Assembly: GCA_030490835.1 (NCBI GenBank)
Contig: CM059973.1
Coordinates: 50,844,008 to 50,908,007 of the forward strand
Length of the DNA: 64,000 bases
Reading direction: 5' to 3'
DNA from: Annona cherimola
Taxonomy: Eukaryota; Streptophyta; Magnoliopsida; Magnoliales; Annonaceae
A program made the translations under genes and the position numbers. The notes below the pieces were generated by a model that was not told where the DNA came from, ran no database searches, and was given only the letters and a program-made list of their open reading frames with translations. Position 1 is the stretch's first letter, and each line of letters opens with the position of its first letter. Positions 9,120-23,291 of this stretch are shown here, in pieces.

Positions 9120-12100
9120 CATTATTTATGCTATTTTGTTAATAGTTATTGGGTAAGTTAGGTTATTACTTAATAAATTCCTTACTTGAAGTGTATAAGG
9201 CGGATTGACATGAAATTTAGAGGGTAAATACATGCTGACATGCTCTACCTAATGAATAGTGGGGATTATGATAATCACGATTAAAATATTGTGACAATAA
9301 TTAAATTTTATGAAATTTCATGAAATATTTTTAAATGCTTATATCTTAATTTAGAATGATCATTTTGAAGTGAAATTTTTCATGAATGGTTAAAATAAGG
9401 TATTTTTATAATATAGATGGATTTGATTAAGTTAAATCTCATTGGAAAATACTAAACCACTTATGGTTAAAAACTATTGACCTTTTACTTTAAAAAGTGG
9501 CTTATAATTAATGAAAAATTAAAGTAATAAATGACCTAATGTGAGGTGTCTTATGGAGGTATTTTTGGACAATTTTTTAATTAATAAAATGCTATAAAAT
9601 ACATAAAAATGCAACTGCATTAATGGACATTAATTAGGGGTGAGATTGGGTAGCTTTTCACGATGAAAAAAAATAAAGGGGCAACTGATGGTTTGGACGT
9701 GATCACCTTGAGATGGGTGTAGATTTTGGCCAGCTGTTTTTTTTTAAATATTAAAACAACAATATGCGGGTGAAAAATATGACAGCAAATATTAGGATAA
9801 CCAATGTAAATTTTAAGCGTAAAATGAGGTGAAAATTAGGGATTAAAATACAGCAATATAAAAGGGGCAAAGGGGGGCAACATTAGACGTTTTGGACAAC
9901 AACATTAGAGGAAAAAATTTTCCAGCAAGGGCGTCCAACCAAGGAGGAAAAAAGGGAAGAAGCCAATTCAGCTAGGGCAAGGAGGCAGTAACAACACCAC
10001 AAATAGGTGCCCTATGAATGCTTTGATTTTCATAAATAAGATGTTTCTTTACTCAAGTGTTGCCTCACAAATTGAGTTCATTGATGACTATTAAATGGAT
10101 GGTTTACACATCCCATAATACGTTCAATAAATGTCAAATGAGTAGGAAGTTTCACTTCAAGGATTAAGGAAGTGATATGAATGATTTAGGGTTGCATTGA
10201 ATATGGTAGCCATGTTGAAATTTAATTTAATTACAGAAATATATATCTATTTTGGACACTTATTATGTATTGATTAGTTGAGTTGTTTTAGTATTTGCTT
10301 GATGTAATTCTATACTTACATAATGATTCATAGTTGGGTGGAATTATAGATTGGTAACTTGGTAAATTTCATCCATTTTAAGTGGAAATGATGCTTGCTT
10401 TAAACAAGAATGGATGTGGGTAACTATAAGTGTAAAATACATCATCTATGGAATGATTAAGGGACACCCAAACTGTTTGGGTGAAAATAAAATTCTGTCT
10501 TATACATATGTGTGATGGGACGTCCAATAGTAGGTGAAAAAATTCTGTTTTAAACAAATTAGTTAAGGAACTTTAATTGCTTGATTGTACCCTAATTAAT
10601 GTGTAAATGAATGTCTAAACTAACGAAAATTTGAGGGAAAAATTTTGTTTGATGCCAACTTGATTATCATATGGTATATATGTAATTAAAGGATGAAAAT
10701 AAAAGGTATAGATGACAAGGATAATGGTTGATTATAGTATTGCATGTGTACCTAGCTAAGATGCAAATATAAAAGAAAAATGTACTAGAATGAGAAAGTA
10801 TAGGGCTGTTTTAAAGCAAATTATAAATTTCAAAAATTTAGAATAAAAATTAGTGGCCCTAACTTATAAACAATGCCTTGAATGAATACCCAAGGTTGGA
10901 ATGCAGAAGTATGGGTGTTGAATGGTAAAAGTGAAGTGTTAAATTACAATATGTTGAGTTAAATTTAAATGTTATAAATAAACTTGAAAATTGACCTTAA
11001 ACAAAGGTATCAAAATGAAAAGAATGGTTAATGATTGGACCCATAGGTTACGTCCATATGTGGGTTGAAAAAGATGACACCAAACTTGAAGAAAAGAGTA
11101 GTTTTAGGTTAGACTAATATAAACTCATTTGGGTTGGAAAACCCTAAGGCATGCAAGCATTTGTAATTTTATGTATATAGACAAGATATCATTTTCACTT
11201 ATCTAGGCAAAGACAAGGAGAAGGTGGAAGAAAAGAGTTAAAGCTATTACAGGTAAGCAAGAAAAACCCTTAAAAAGTTGCATTCTCAAATGTTGACAAT
11301 GGATTGCAACTTTTTTTATTTAAATGCTTTGCAACTTGTTTTATTTAAATGCTTTTGAAATTATTTAAGGATGACCACTTTTATAATTCTTGCAAATTAA
11401 CTTGAATATCTATTTTATTAAAATTGTGTTGGAAATTATGGTTTATTTTGTCTATCCTTGAAAAGCATGCTAGTATGTCTATGATCATGGTGTACAAGAA
11501 ACTAGGTCCATTTTAGAGGTGTAAGCAGACTGGTTGTTTCCCTCTAATGTGACCAAGTCGCTAACATAGGCCAATGGTTAGCAGTGCCCTCCTTGAAATG
11601 GGAGTAGGATGAAGTGATGGTTGCCTAGCTAGCATATTATAATTGTGATGTTCATATCATGTGATTAATAATGCATTGACATCATTTATGAAATGCCCAC
11701 ATTGGGAATGAATTTGGCAACTTCAAAATATTTATACGAAAAGTTTGCTAGAAAATGATGATGCGTGCTTTTTGAGTTAGTACTCATGATTTGTTTTCCA
11801 TACCCAAGACTGGTATGAGAAGATTCTAGAGGTAATGAATAGGTTTAACTGAGGAATCGCGGTTCTTGTATTCCTTTGTATGCATCTACATGAATTGATA
11901 AATCCTTTGGAAGTGATGTTTGTGGACACGATTACTTTTTGTGCAAATGAACATCTTTGATGTGATATGTGTGATTTGTAATGACTACGACATCAAAGGA
12001 TTGAATGGGTGTCTATATGTATGAATCTGATGTGATAAGAATGATGTGAAATTTTATTGCGTATGATTGGAATGATGTGTTAGGATTAATTGATGGGAGT

Positions 12101-12322
12101 AAAATATCAGTGCATATTGATAGTAAGGGTGGACAAAATGTTAGGATATAAATGAATAGGTTGCCATGATAACTCTTATGGAATGAATCATCAATGTATG
12201 TTTATGATGTAAATTTGAAAAAAAAAACCTCCATGTGATTAGGGCAACAATCCTACTCACATTTACCAATCAATAAACGATCCCGGAGTAAGGCTCGAAC
12301 GCGTTGGGATTGGGGTGCCACA
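9120..12322 (+). repeat. 3' part of a gypsy LTR, subfamily C
   Basis: This resumes after LTR B and ends TGGGGTGCCACA at 12322. Its start matches the arms of the hairpin element at 15024-26826 (AAGGCGGATTGACAT block). It holds the exon-like cassette at 11207-11252, a GCCTAGCTAGC block near 11625 and the common tail at 12225-12322. No convincing long open frame is present. Confidence 0.75.
11207..11252 (+). other. Exon-like cassette in LTR C (46 nt)
   Basis: CACTTATCTAG (acceptor-like) lies just before and GGTAAGCAAG (donor-like) just after. The insert starts GCAAAGACAAGG. Equivalent cassettes occur in the other LTR copies. Confidence 0.5.
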
Positions 12323-15018
12323 AAATGAGTTGTTATTTCACATCAATTAGAAATAGGAAAATTTAGATTTGGACCATAACTTCAAGAAGAAAAAAAACTT
12401 GAAGGAATCATTTACTAACCTTAAAGTCAGATGATGCTTTTGTTGAATTGTCATCACCACTAGTGTGGTGTAGCACGCAACTGACATGGCCCCAAACTAG
12501 TGGTCATTATGGTAGAGATTTGATAGCATCTTCCCAGGATCTGTTAAAATTTTGAAAGCAAAAGACCAATTAAACTACAGTTATTTCCATCATTTGCTTC
12601 ACAATGGAAGTAAAATACACATTTATAATTCCCATACACATTAATAAAGTCTCAACTGGTCATAAACAACTATAATAGAATATGTAATATATATAATTGC
12701 TTAAACAAATTTACAGACATTTGTACATTTTTCATCTTATTAACACATCAAGCTTAAAAAATTGCAATTCAAAACTATACAACCTATACTTACCGTAATT
12801 TGCTTTAGCTTGGAATCAACATAACCAAGCTCACACAACTAGGTACCTATAGTGTTAGTCCTACTAGAAACATCGAAAATAAAGACGTAAGTCGGGCAAA
12901 CTTAGTAAGTTGGTGCGATCGATAAAAGCAACAGTGAACTCGTGCTAAAACCATCACATGTCATACCATTATATGTAATGCACATAATCTCACAAGCTCT
13001 ACACTATTATATCATTCCATGTCAAAGTATAAATGCAACCAAACCAACCACACATCCATTAAGGGTCATGAATAATCCTATCTTTATATCAATAAAAGGT
13101 TATAAATAACCTTATGCAAAGTCATGTATGTGAATCACTCATGCCATATGCATCATGTTCATGACAAACCATGCACATCAATTTCATAAGAAAAATAACC
13201 CAAACATAACCAAAATAACTAAATTATTTATCAAGGGCTTTGACATAGTTGTTAAAATCAATACATGACATGCACAATCCCTCATAAGGATAACCTAAAA
13301 TCCATCCAAACATAACCATAAGAAGACATGAGTCTCTACTTGATTTCTTTAACCCTAACCTCAAGCTAGGTTATGCTAAAAACTATCCTCATTCATTTCA
13401 AACACATTACCAATTCAACACGTGAGTTATGCAATTCAATATTAATCCATATATAAGCTCAAGCAGGCAAGTTCAAACATTCATTTCAAAATACAACTCA
13501 TTCACATCAAGCTCATCATATGTTCTATTTTACATAATTCATTATCCCATATGCCGCCGAGCATTTGTGATACATTATTTATCTCATTAAGGCCCTACAC
13601 CTTCATTCATACATGATTTCTACATATTAAGTCTCGTTTAGGAATTTTGTCAAACACATCATGGGTGACATTTAGAAACCTATAAATTCTATGTCAAACC
13701 ATTTAACTCAACCAAATACATTCAATTATCCACACATCATTGATTTCATGGGTTTCTACAAAATCGTTAAATCTCTACACTTCCAACTTCTTCCTATGAC
13801 CCTAATCTCTCAAAATAATTCAAACCAAACAATGATTTCACAAAACCATGTTAAAACACATAGTTAAATTATTTTCAATGAAGGTCCTTGCCCTAAATCA
13901 TAAAAATCAATATGCAATATGAAAATTCAAAATTTCAAATCAACTTGATCCACCTGAATGCACACGAACCGAAATCTTATATAAGCTCATCTTGGTCTCA
14001 ACAAATCTAGCTCCAAACAAAGTTATGGAAGGATTTAACTACCATCTCATCCATACGTATGTCATTCATCTGTTCAAGGTTACCATCGCCCATTCCAAGT
14101 ATATGGGTATACATCATTCTAATATCAATTCAATCACAATCCAAGTAAATGAATTTAATATCTCTTACAATTAATATACTCTAACACTCCTCCATATCAA
14201 ACTATCACAAGTTTCATTCCACACTATTTAGAACCATTATGATTCAACTATAGTAAACAATTTATTTATTTCACCAAGATACTATAACATGCATATTATA
14301 TAACTAATGTCACTTAGGCATTTCATCAAACACAACATGGGCTACATAAAAGATATAGAAATTTTAAGCAAACTTCACTGCAACCATCCATTACATGTCA
14401 AATTTATGTAAAATCACTCCTAATTTCTAACCATTCATTAACAAGCTTTTATACAAGATTTTTTGTCATATAAAAATTAGGTTGTCTGTACAAGCATAAC
14501 CTTTCAAAAAGACTCCTAACCATAAAATCAAGGCAATGCCTATCGATATGCGAATATGTCTAATTTTTTTTTCTCGATTCAAAGCAGGTATACGTGTCGA
14601 TCAAGTAATAAAGAGTGAGTAAAGTGTCAATCCTATGAGGAAGGAGAGCTAAACTATAGCATAATCAAAGATTCCACTTGTCATTTACGAATTAATTGAT
14701 TGAATGAATTTTATCATTGAAAGTATTAAATAATAATAATTTAAACTAACAACTACTAAGTATAAGGTTGCAATGAATAGAGATTACCAAGGGATGATTA
14801 CCTAGATGGGAGTTATGAATTCCTTGACTCCAACTATGCTAAATTGTTCTTTTTTAATTAGTTGTGTAGAGAATTATTGATCTAAGTTTATTTATATTCA
14901 TATATGTCTTCCAATACATATAAACTTAACTATGTTTTAGTCAATTGTTATGTTCCCATGCAATGGAGTAAAATGAAGTTGATTTGTCCATAACCTAAAC
15001 AAGATCACACAGGATTAA
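12323..15018. other. AT-rich region with weak LTR-like traits, no gene seen
   Basis: No coding capacity is convincing. Between about 12790 and 14480 the minus strand has a GTAAGTCGGGCAAACTTAGTAAG block, reminiscent of the GAGTCGAAACTCAATAAGC block in minus-strand gypsy LTRs. This may be a diverged older LTR. From about 14570 a GTGTCGATCAAGTAATAAAG segment with CCTATGAGGA resembles a plant repeat also hinted at near 35.75 kb. Both assignments are weak. Confidence 0.4.
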
Positions 15019-15023
15019 TAGGT
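15019..15023 (+). repeat. Target duplication TAGGT, left copy (hairpin LTR)
   Basis: Perfect match with 26827-26831. It marks the outermost element of the nest. Confidence 0.9.
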
Positions 15024-15337
15024 TGTGGTGCCTAGAACATTTTGAATTAATAAATGTAACCTAGGCATTCAAGAGTTATTAATGGTATGATTTATGTGGA
15101 TGGATGAGATTAGGGCTAATAACCAAGTAAGGTGGTTATGTTAATCACCTTTGCCTGATAAGGATTAATGTGTACAAAGAGATGAAATGAGGTATGGAGA
15201 TGATGATTTCGCATGATTTTTAATTTCATTAATTATGATTAAGTTGATGATAATGACGAAACAAATTAGGGTATTATTTGGAGAATTCATAACTTGACAC
15301 CCATAAGGCGGATTGACATAAAGTTTGAAAGGTAACC

Positions 15338-15342
15338 ACATG
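15338..15342 (+). repeat. Target duplication ACATG, left copy (LTR B)
   Basis: Perfect match with 24620-24624, either side of the minus-strand LTR inserted in the hairpin element. Confidence 0.9.
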
Positions 15343-16144
15343 TATGGCGCCCCAAACCAAGACGTCACTTCCTTACCTCACGACCTTATAGATTGGTAAA
15401 TGTGAATCAGGATTGTTACCCTGATCACGCGGCGGGATTTTAATTAGAACTCGTCCAAATTTTTTTCGTTCATCACCGTTCATATCTTTACATTTCACAT
15501 CATTCATCAAACAAGTGGCGATACACTTGTAATAAAATTTCAAATTGTATTTCATAGCATCTCATCCTGCTTTTCTACAATGAAAGTTTCCTTGACTAAA
15601 TCATCACATTTTACATCCATACATCCATACATTCAATCATTGAATCATATAGAACTTAAAATTCTAATTAAGTTCACATACACATTTACATTACTCAGCA
15701 TATTCATGCTTTCCCATTCCTTATAGCCTACCTGGCCATCATCTCATGCCTTACTTCATTGCTTAGATTTGTATCTCCTTGAGTTTCCCGGTACTTGTCT
15801 AAGGTTTGGGAAAACAAAACGTGAGTAACAACTCAGTAAGTAAACATTTTATCTTTTAGGGCAAGACTTCCTTGAAAATCATTTCATTAAACATCTTGAA
15901 CACCTTTTTCTTAAGGACATTTACATGTCCTAAAACATTATTATGAAATCCTTTGTTCATGAGAACAATTCTATGTCCTTGAACATTATCATAAAACATT
16001 CATTCTTAAAAATCATTTGCAAGCCACCTCTGGGCTTCTTAAGGCAAAACATTCATGTTTTACCCTCTTTAATTAATTTCCTTTTGTCTTGAGTGAACAT
16101 TTCCAATGTTCTAAGACATTTACATAAAACCATCTTTTGCTAGT

Positions 16145-16149
16145 AGACG
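16145..16149 (+). repeat. Target duplication AGACG, left copy (LTR A)
   Basis: Perfect match with 20139-20143. Confidence 0.9.
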
Positions 16150-19100
16150 TGTGAAAACCTAACCCATGTAGGACCCATATGTATGTATTGAACATGTATA
16201 TGATGATTATTTATGTATTATGGAATTATGAAGGTATTTTATGATTTTTCTAATTATGGCAATTAGGGTTATGGCTTAGCATTAATGATATGATTAAGTG
16301 TTTTGAGCCTAAATGAGACAATGAGTTTAGAATGAATTATTTGTGATTTAATTGTGCAAAAATATCATGATAAATCATTTTCCATTATTTAAAATGAATT
16401 ATGGAAGTTAATATGGAAATTGGCAAGTTTGATGGAAAATATTGAAAAATTCATAACTCAACGCCTAAAAGGCGGATTCAAGTGAAATTTGAAATGAAAA
16501 TTGTTAATATTGGGCTTAGTATTATGGAATAAATGGATTATGAAAATTCTTGATGAAATGAGAATTATGAATTTTTAAGCATATATTCATTTCAACCGTT
16601 AACTTCAAACGGCTATATCGGGAGCTATAAAACTCGGATTGAGTTGAAATTTGAAACGGTCGAATAGAATGGTGAGATGTTTATTTTGGATGTCTTGGAT
16701 TGAGCATGACATGTTGGGAAAGTTCCTGCATAGAAAAAGGTGGCTATAGTTGACTTATGCTCCAAGAGAGTACCATATCATTAATGAAAAGGTGCAAGAT
16801 ATGATGGCATGGAAATAAATGGATTATGAGGTGTCCATTGCAGGAATTTTTGAGGGAATTTATGCATTTAAATAAAATGCATAATGTCATGAATTATCCA
16901 TCCATTTAATGCATGAAATGATGAAGCTATGGGAGCATAGCTAGGGTGGCAAGACATGGACGTCCATGGGCTGGTTAGTGCTCATTTTTTATTTTTTTAA
17001 ATTTCAAAAAAATACCACATGTTACTGAGATGCAAGTACATGAATGTAGATGCAATTATACAAGGTTTCAGTAATAAAAAAAATGGGAAAGGCATGTGCA
17101 ACCCAGCTGATCGTGGACAGCATAGTGGGTGGAGTAGTGTGCAGAAAAATGGCAGTTTTAGCCATTTTATTAAATGTTTTTAACACCAAATTTATGGAGG
17201 AATTAAAGGGTGATTAGGAGCATAAATTAACCACGTTTTGGTAATTTTAAAAAATGCAAAATTTCTGGAAAATCCAGCCACAAGGTGACGTGCAAAAAAA
17301 TGGACAGCTTGGACGTGGATTGAGATGTAGATTTTGTGATTTTTGGTAAAAAGTAAAAATGCAATTTACATGGCCCAAATTCACCCACCTCATATGGTAG
17401 ATAGAGATTTATTTATGGGCTGTGGAATTGCAGCACAAGTGGGTCCCACAATTGGGAAAAAACCAGCTATATGCATGCCTTGTGCACATTGAGTTGAAAG
17501 GGTTTTTGGGAAAAAATTTCTAAGTGCAGAAAACGTCCAAGGGGAACCAGCAGCTCACGTCCAAAAATTCCAGCAAAAATGGGAAGAAAACCAAGGGAAA
17601 AAGAAGGAGAATTTGAAGAAGAAATCATCTCAAGAGATTAGAGTTTGGTTTGCTACAAATCCAAGTAAGTATGTGATGATTTTGGGTTGTTTAACTTGAG
17701 TTCTTAAACTCAAAACTTGGAAATGAAAAGCATGCTTAAAGAATCTGTAAAATGATGTTTTAACATGTCTTTGCATGAATATGGATTGGGTATTAAGTTT
17801 TAAGCATGAATTTTTAAGCTAAAGTTCATGGAAATGGAGTTATGCATGCATATGAAATGAAAAATCCAAGTTGTTAAACCCTAAATCTCCAAGACAAGTT
17901 TCTGTTTTGAGTTGATGTTTTGATTAATCTATGAATCATGTATTAATGCTATAAATATGAGGGTTTATGCTTAAGTGATGAAATTTTAAAGTTATGGAAT
18001 GCAAAGTGTCGATTTGGACCTAATTCCTACGTTTATATGCTTAATATGTTATGGAAATGAACTTGCATGTTTTATGTATGATATGTAGGGTAAAATACCC
18101 TATATTTAAGGTATGATGGATTCCCAAAATATTTGGGAAAAATAAACCCTAGAACTGATTTTTATGAAATTTTGAAATAATGCATGTATGGAGTGGAAAC
18201 GGGTCTCAAAACGTGTGGGTTACCCGCTGTTTTGGGAAATGGAAATGTATGAATGTTGCATATATGTTAAACCCTAGAAAATGGGTTGAGAAAAATGGAT
18301 TTAATTTCTGGAAAATTCGGATTTTAGGGCTGGCCATAGTTATGTGTCAAAAGATACGTTAAACGGGTGGAAAACGGGTTACAAACTTGCTATTATGGGA
18401 ACCTATGACAAATGGATTTTAAACCCCATGAAAATACCCTAAGTAAAGTGGTATTAAAGGTTAATTAACCCACTGAAAAATGGATTAAATTTCTGAGTTA
18501 GGAAATTTTATGAAATGCATTGTGTTTAAGTGCTAAATGAGCTTATGTGAAGGGATAACGGTAAACGGGTGATGAATGACCTATGAAAAATATTTTTATG
18601 CAAAAATGCATGGAAATGAGATGAATTCAATGTTTATATATCTTTTTGAAATGATATGATATTAATCCAAATTTTTGGACTTGAATTATAAGGCTAAGGC
18701 AAAGATATGTATGTAGAGGAAACACCCGTATGTATGTTTTGAGAAAAATGGAAAAAATGAAAAAGTAAGCTTAATGAGGCTATGAATGATGTGTATGGAA
18801 TGAATTTTATGATATTGAAAGGATACCCTAATTTTAGGGTTATATGTATATGCTATGTTGTATAATAGCCGAATGTGTGTAAGTTATGATAATGAGTGCA
18901 AAATAAGCCATATATGTGTATAATGACTTACGAAGTCAAATGAATGATGAATGTATATGAAATGGGTTGGAAAAATTAGTTGAATGCAAGCAAAGAAAAT
19001 ATATGAATGTTATATCATTCTTATATGTATAGGCAAAGGCAAAGGGATAAGCGAAACGAGAAGCTAAGCAAGAAAGGTAAGCAAGCAGCTTTCTAAATGA

Positions 19101-20138
19101 TTTTGGTTTTCATTACAAGGTATTTGAGGATGGCCATTCCTTGTTTTTATGATTATTCAAATGTTTATTTCTATTGAAATAAATGATTGCTTATGGTTTT
19201 GCAATTGTGCATGAAATGTGTTGATACATGGGTTTATACGATGTTTCATTGAAACGGTGTTTAAAAGGGATGGTGCAAAGAATTCTCTACATGAGAATGA
19301 CAAGTTCCATGTATACGAGGGTATATAATGCCGGGGTGACTAAAAGTCATGCATGGAATGGAAATTAAGTAGGCTAGTCGAGGTAGTAAGTGGACAAGGA
19401 GTCCCCCTTGACGTTGCTAAGTCGGTAGGTCCGGCGCTAAGGATGGAAAAGACATGTCATGGAATATTGTTCCCCGAGCTAGCGTACCGTCACATGAAGG
19501 ATAACGTCATCAATGAAAATGATGAATTTGCACATCCAATGTTTATGAAGTGTTTATAAATGATTTATGAAAAGGGTTTTGCTCCACAGGTAGTTGATCA
19601 CTTGAGAAGTGTCTCTACCGAAGGGAGAAAAATGCTTTTGAATAAACATGCCTTCAAAATGAATTGCCTACAAAATATACAGCTTGCTTATTGAGTTGAA
19701 TTTCAACTCACATTTTGTTTTCCAAACCCATAGACAGGTGAAAGAAGAGACCTGACAAATGAGCAAGAGCCGAGCATTGAGGAAATGAAGAACAATATAA
19801 GTTTCATGTTGTGAAAAACTTATGTTGAATGATTGATTGTAAATTTACCTTGATGGTTCATGTTGACAACTATGATAATACATGCAGTGACATCTGATTT
19901 ATGAGAATGATGAAATGTTTTTGAACATCATGCTTTATTTTGCCATTATTGGATGGAAATGACTCAAATATGCATGAGACGAAAATAAGAAGGAATCAAA
20001 CTCCTATGAAATATATTTAATTGGATAAATATCCATTAAAACCCGCCGTGTGACAGGGCAACAATCCTGATTCACATTTACCAATCGATAGATCCTGAGG
20101 TAAGGATGTGACGCTCGGGCTTGGTTTGGGGCACCACA
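16150..20138 (+). mobile_element. Solo gypsy LTR, subfamily A (4.0 kb)
   Basis: It starts TGTGAAAACCTAACCC, ends GGGGCACCACA and has perfect AGACG duplications inside the 49-bp repeat of the surrounding LTR B. It contains a GA-rich leader near 17575-17640 ending in AAGTAAGTATGTG (donor-like, 17665), the cassette 19033-19076, CACAGGTAGTTGATCAC near 19590 and CCCATAGACAGGTG near 19735. It is the most recent of the three nested insertions here. Confidence 0.92.
19033..19076 (+). other. Exon-like cassette in LTR A (44 nt)
   Basis: Preceded by TTATATGTATAG and followed by GTAAGCAAGC. The insert is GCAAAGGCAAAGGGATAAGC onward. A donor-like AAGTAAGT lies 1.37 kb upstream at 17665, after the GA-rich leader. 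Confidence 0.55.
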
Positions 20139-20971
20139 AGACGTTTTACGTCCAAAATATTTTTCTCATAAATCCTTTGGCAAAGAAGGACATTCTCATG
20201 TCGTAAAACATCATTCACATAAGCCTTTCTCGGCAAAGGACATTTTTATGTCCAAAAATATTTTTCCATCATAAAATCCTTTAGCCTAAAGACATTTAAT
20301 GTCTCAAAAGATTTTTCACATAGCTTCCTTTGGCAATGGACATTCATATGTCCTAAAACACCTTTCATTAAAACACTTTGGCATTGGACATTCTCATATC
20401 CATAAACTCTTTTCATTTAGGCTCTTTAATAATGGACATTTTCATGTCCAAAAACAAGTTTGACATAAATCCTTTTCATAATCTCCGTATTGGGGCTTGT
20501 TTATAACAAACAAGGCATATAAAATAAATAAACCATTTTCCTAAATGTATTTGCATAAAAATATTTCCTTTTATTCCTGTTATTTACATTTTTGTGTAAA
20601 ACACCCTTTCTTTTAGGGTAACTTATACATAATAGCTCATAAAAATCCAAATTATGATAACTTTTTCATATAAATGCTTTTATATCCCAATCTTTGGGCT
20701 TTTGAAAAGAAAAATGTATGCAAACGCATTTCTTCCTATCCAGTAGTGACACTTAGCAAGTGATCATGCTACCTTTTGGAAGAGAATCCTTAACAGCACG
20801 CTAGCCAAACGGCTGTTCCTTTATCCTGCTCCCATCTCAGGGAGGCGCCGCTGGCACTCCTGCCATCCCTTAGCGACTTGGTCATATATAGAGTGGGCCC
20901 CGGTCATCCCAACTGTGCTCTACAACCGGCCTATTCCTCGTACTAATGCACCATATATTATCCTGACGGAC

Positions 20972-21136
20972 CGCAGTCCGTTTGGTTTAAAGAACCATAG
21001 ACCGTAGCCTATGTCCTTTTAAACTGGGATCACAGACCGCAGCCTGCATCCATAACTTAAAAACATCACAGACCGAAGTCTGTGTCTTAAAAAAATCATT
21101 TTCGAAAACATATCACAGACCGCAGTCCGTGTCAAC
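20972..21136 (-). repeat. Dyad-motif array in LTR B, minus-strand copy
   Basis: Five or so units of the CACAGACCGCAGTCCGTG type, each close to palindromic, spaced about 35-55 bp. Same array as at 7505-7605 in reverse. Confidence 0.75.
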
Positions 21137-22244
21137 TTGTAAAGCGAGCTCACCCACTTTAAACAAGTTATCATTTGAAATCTAATTTTAGGATGACCTT
21201 CCTTAAATTCTTTTAGAAACATTTTGAGTAAAATATTTTGATAAACATTTAAAATGTTTGAAAAATAATACATCTTAAAATCCTTATAAAAGAATTTCAA
21301 AACCTTTGAATTTTCAAAATTAAACCATATATTTTCTAACATTTTCTTGGTTTCCATTTCGGGGCCTTTTGCTCACAAAAGTTATGCAATTATGCTACCC
21401 CTTCTCAACCACCTTAATAATCAAATTATTGTCCACCTATCTATTATACCATTTTTACATAAGGGGCTTGCATAATCTTCTGCATACCATTTAGCAACCT
21501 GAAATCAAACCATTTTATGAAATCAACATAGGAGGTTGGTCATCCTTAAACCCCCTTCAACACATCCGTATAAATATTTTTCAAAATATTTTCAACATAG
21601 ATTTCCTTATCTAAAGGAAATCAAAACTTTTTCAAATATCATTTTAAAACATATGGACTATGTCCAAATCATTGTTTATATTTAATTATCATGACCTAGC
21701 AAAACAAATCTTTTTCATAAATCAAATCTCCTTTTTCTTTTTTTTTCTTTTTATAACATGATTATTTATCATTAAACATCATAAGAGAAATTCAAAACTT
21801 ATTTACATTTGTTGCTTTGTGAAAAAGGGAAAAATTCTCTTTTTCTTATAAAATACTTTTGAAACAACATCGTAAAGAACTTGCTTACTTAAAAGCAAAT
21901 TCTTAAAAACCATCGACATAAAACGTGAAATCCTTTGAAAACATTATCATGGAGAACTTGCTTACTCATAAGCAAATTTCTCAATCCATTAACATAAAGC
22001 ATTGACAATCCAAGGCAACACTTGTGATAAATTCTTTATCTTAAAATCGTTGCTTGCTTCCCATGAAGCAAACCCTGAGGCTTTTCATTAAAGCCCTCAT
22101 TTTCCAAAACTTGTGGCTTTGCATTAAAGCCGTCATTTTCAAAACTTATGCTTGTCCATTCGTAAAACACTCATAAAAGCATTGACATATCATCATTTCA
22201 TCATATAAAGAAAAATCAGTAATTTGAAAAGTTCGCTTGCTTAC

Positions 22245-22290
22245 CTGAGATCCCCATAATCCTTTTCTTTCATTCTTTTCCTTGACTTTG
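22245..22290 (-). other. Exon-like cassette in LTR B (46 nt)
   Basis: Reading the minus strand, TTTATCTAAG precedes and GTAAGCAAGCG follows. It has the same length as the cassette in LTR C. Confidence 0.45.
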
Positions 22291-23284
22291 CTTAGATAAA
22301 TGAAAATAACATTTTATTTATTTGCATCATCCTTAAATACTTATATTCCTTAGGTTTTCCAACCTACATAAGTTCATCTAGCTTAACCCACTTGTCTTTC
22401 AAGTTGGGTATTCATATGTATTGACATAACCTATACATATCAATCATCCTTGCTATACATAATCATTTATTACACTCTTGCCTAATATATATATCAATTT
22501 TGATCATTTCTACATAGGTTTCATATTTCTTTTTGATATTTTTCTCAAACTGTCCACATATGCTGAAATCAGGCATACTAATTTCTCTAAATCTTGATTT
22601 ATAATCAAATCAAGGTATTTTATTCTGAAATTTCTGTCATACATCAATAAATACATGAATTAACCTTTATAAATTTTTTATCACCAAATATTAACATTAT
22701 ATATTTATTTTAGTATTTTCACTGTGCTGGACAGTGTTGTGAGTTTAGGGTCAGCCCTAATCACTTGAATTATGGGGTATATTTATACCCATAAAAACCT
22801 AATTTTTATTTTTTTATTATGATCTTAAATATGTCTTATATATCCTGTAAAATTTTTAGCCCAAAATTCCTTGTATAAAAATTATTAAAAATCATTTACT
22901 ACAGCTGACCCAGTCACCCGTTTTACCCTATTTAGGTTGATCTTCTCGGATTTTTAATTTCCAACAGACTTACCCTTTTGAGCTGAAATTTGGTCTTTCT
23001 TTAATAATAATATAATGATCTTGTAAACAAATTTTCATGGTAAACATCCTTCGTTTATATTTCTTTCATATTTTGGTTTATAACATCATAAAACTTCCAG
23101 ATTTGAAGTATAAAATCAAAATTAACATATATTTACTTGATTAATTGGTAATCCCTTCTTTGAGCACTGGAAATACCCTTATTTTATTCATGGTTTCTTC
23201 CCTTGGATCGTCCAGCCACTGCCCCTTTGATTTTTTATTATTTTTTTCTCCCAAACAGAAATCTGGAACGTCCACACTGCCTGC

Positions 23285-23291
23285 TTATATA
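23285..23291 (-). promoter_or_regulatory. Possible TATA box of LTR B
   Basis: TATATAA on the minus strand, upstream of the donor-like site near 23.13 kb. The position agrees with TATA-like sites in other LTR copies. Confidence 0.4.
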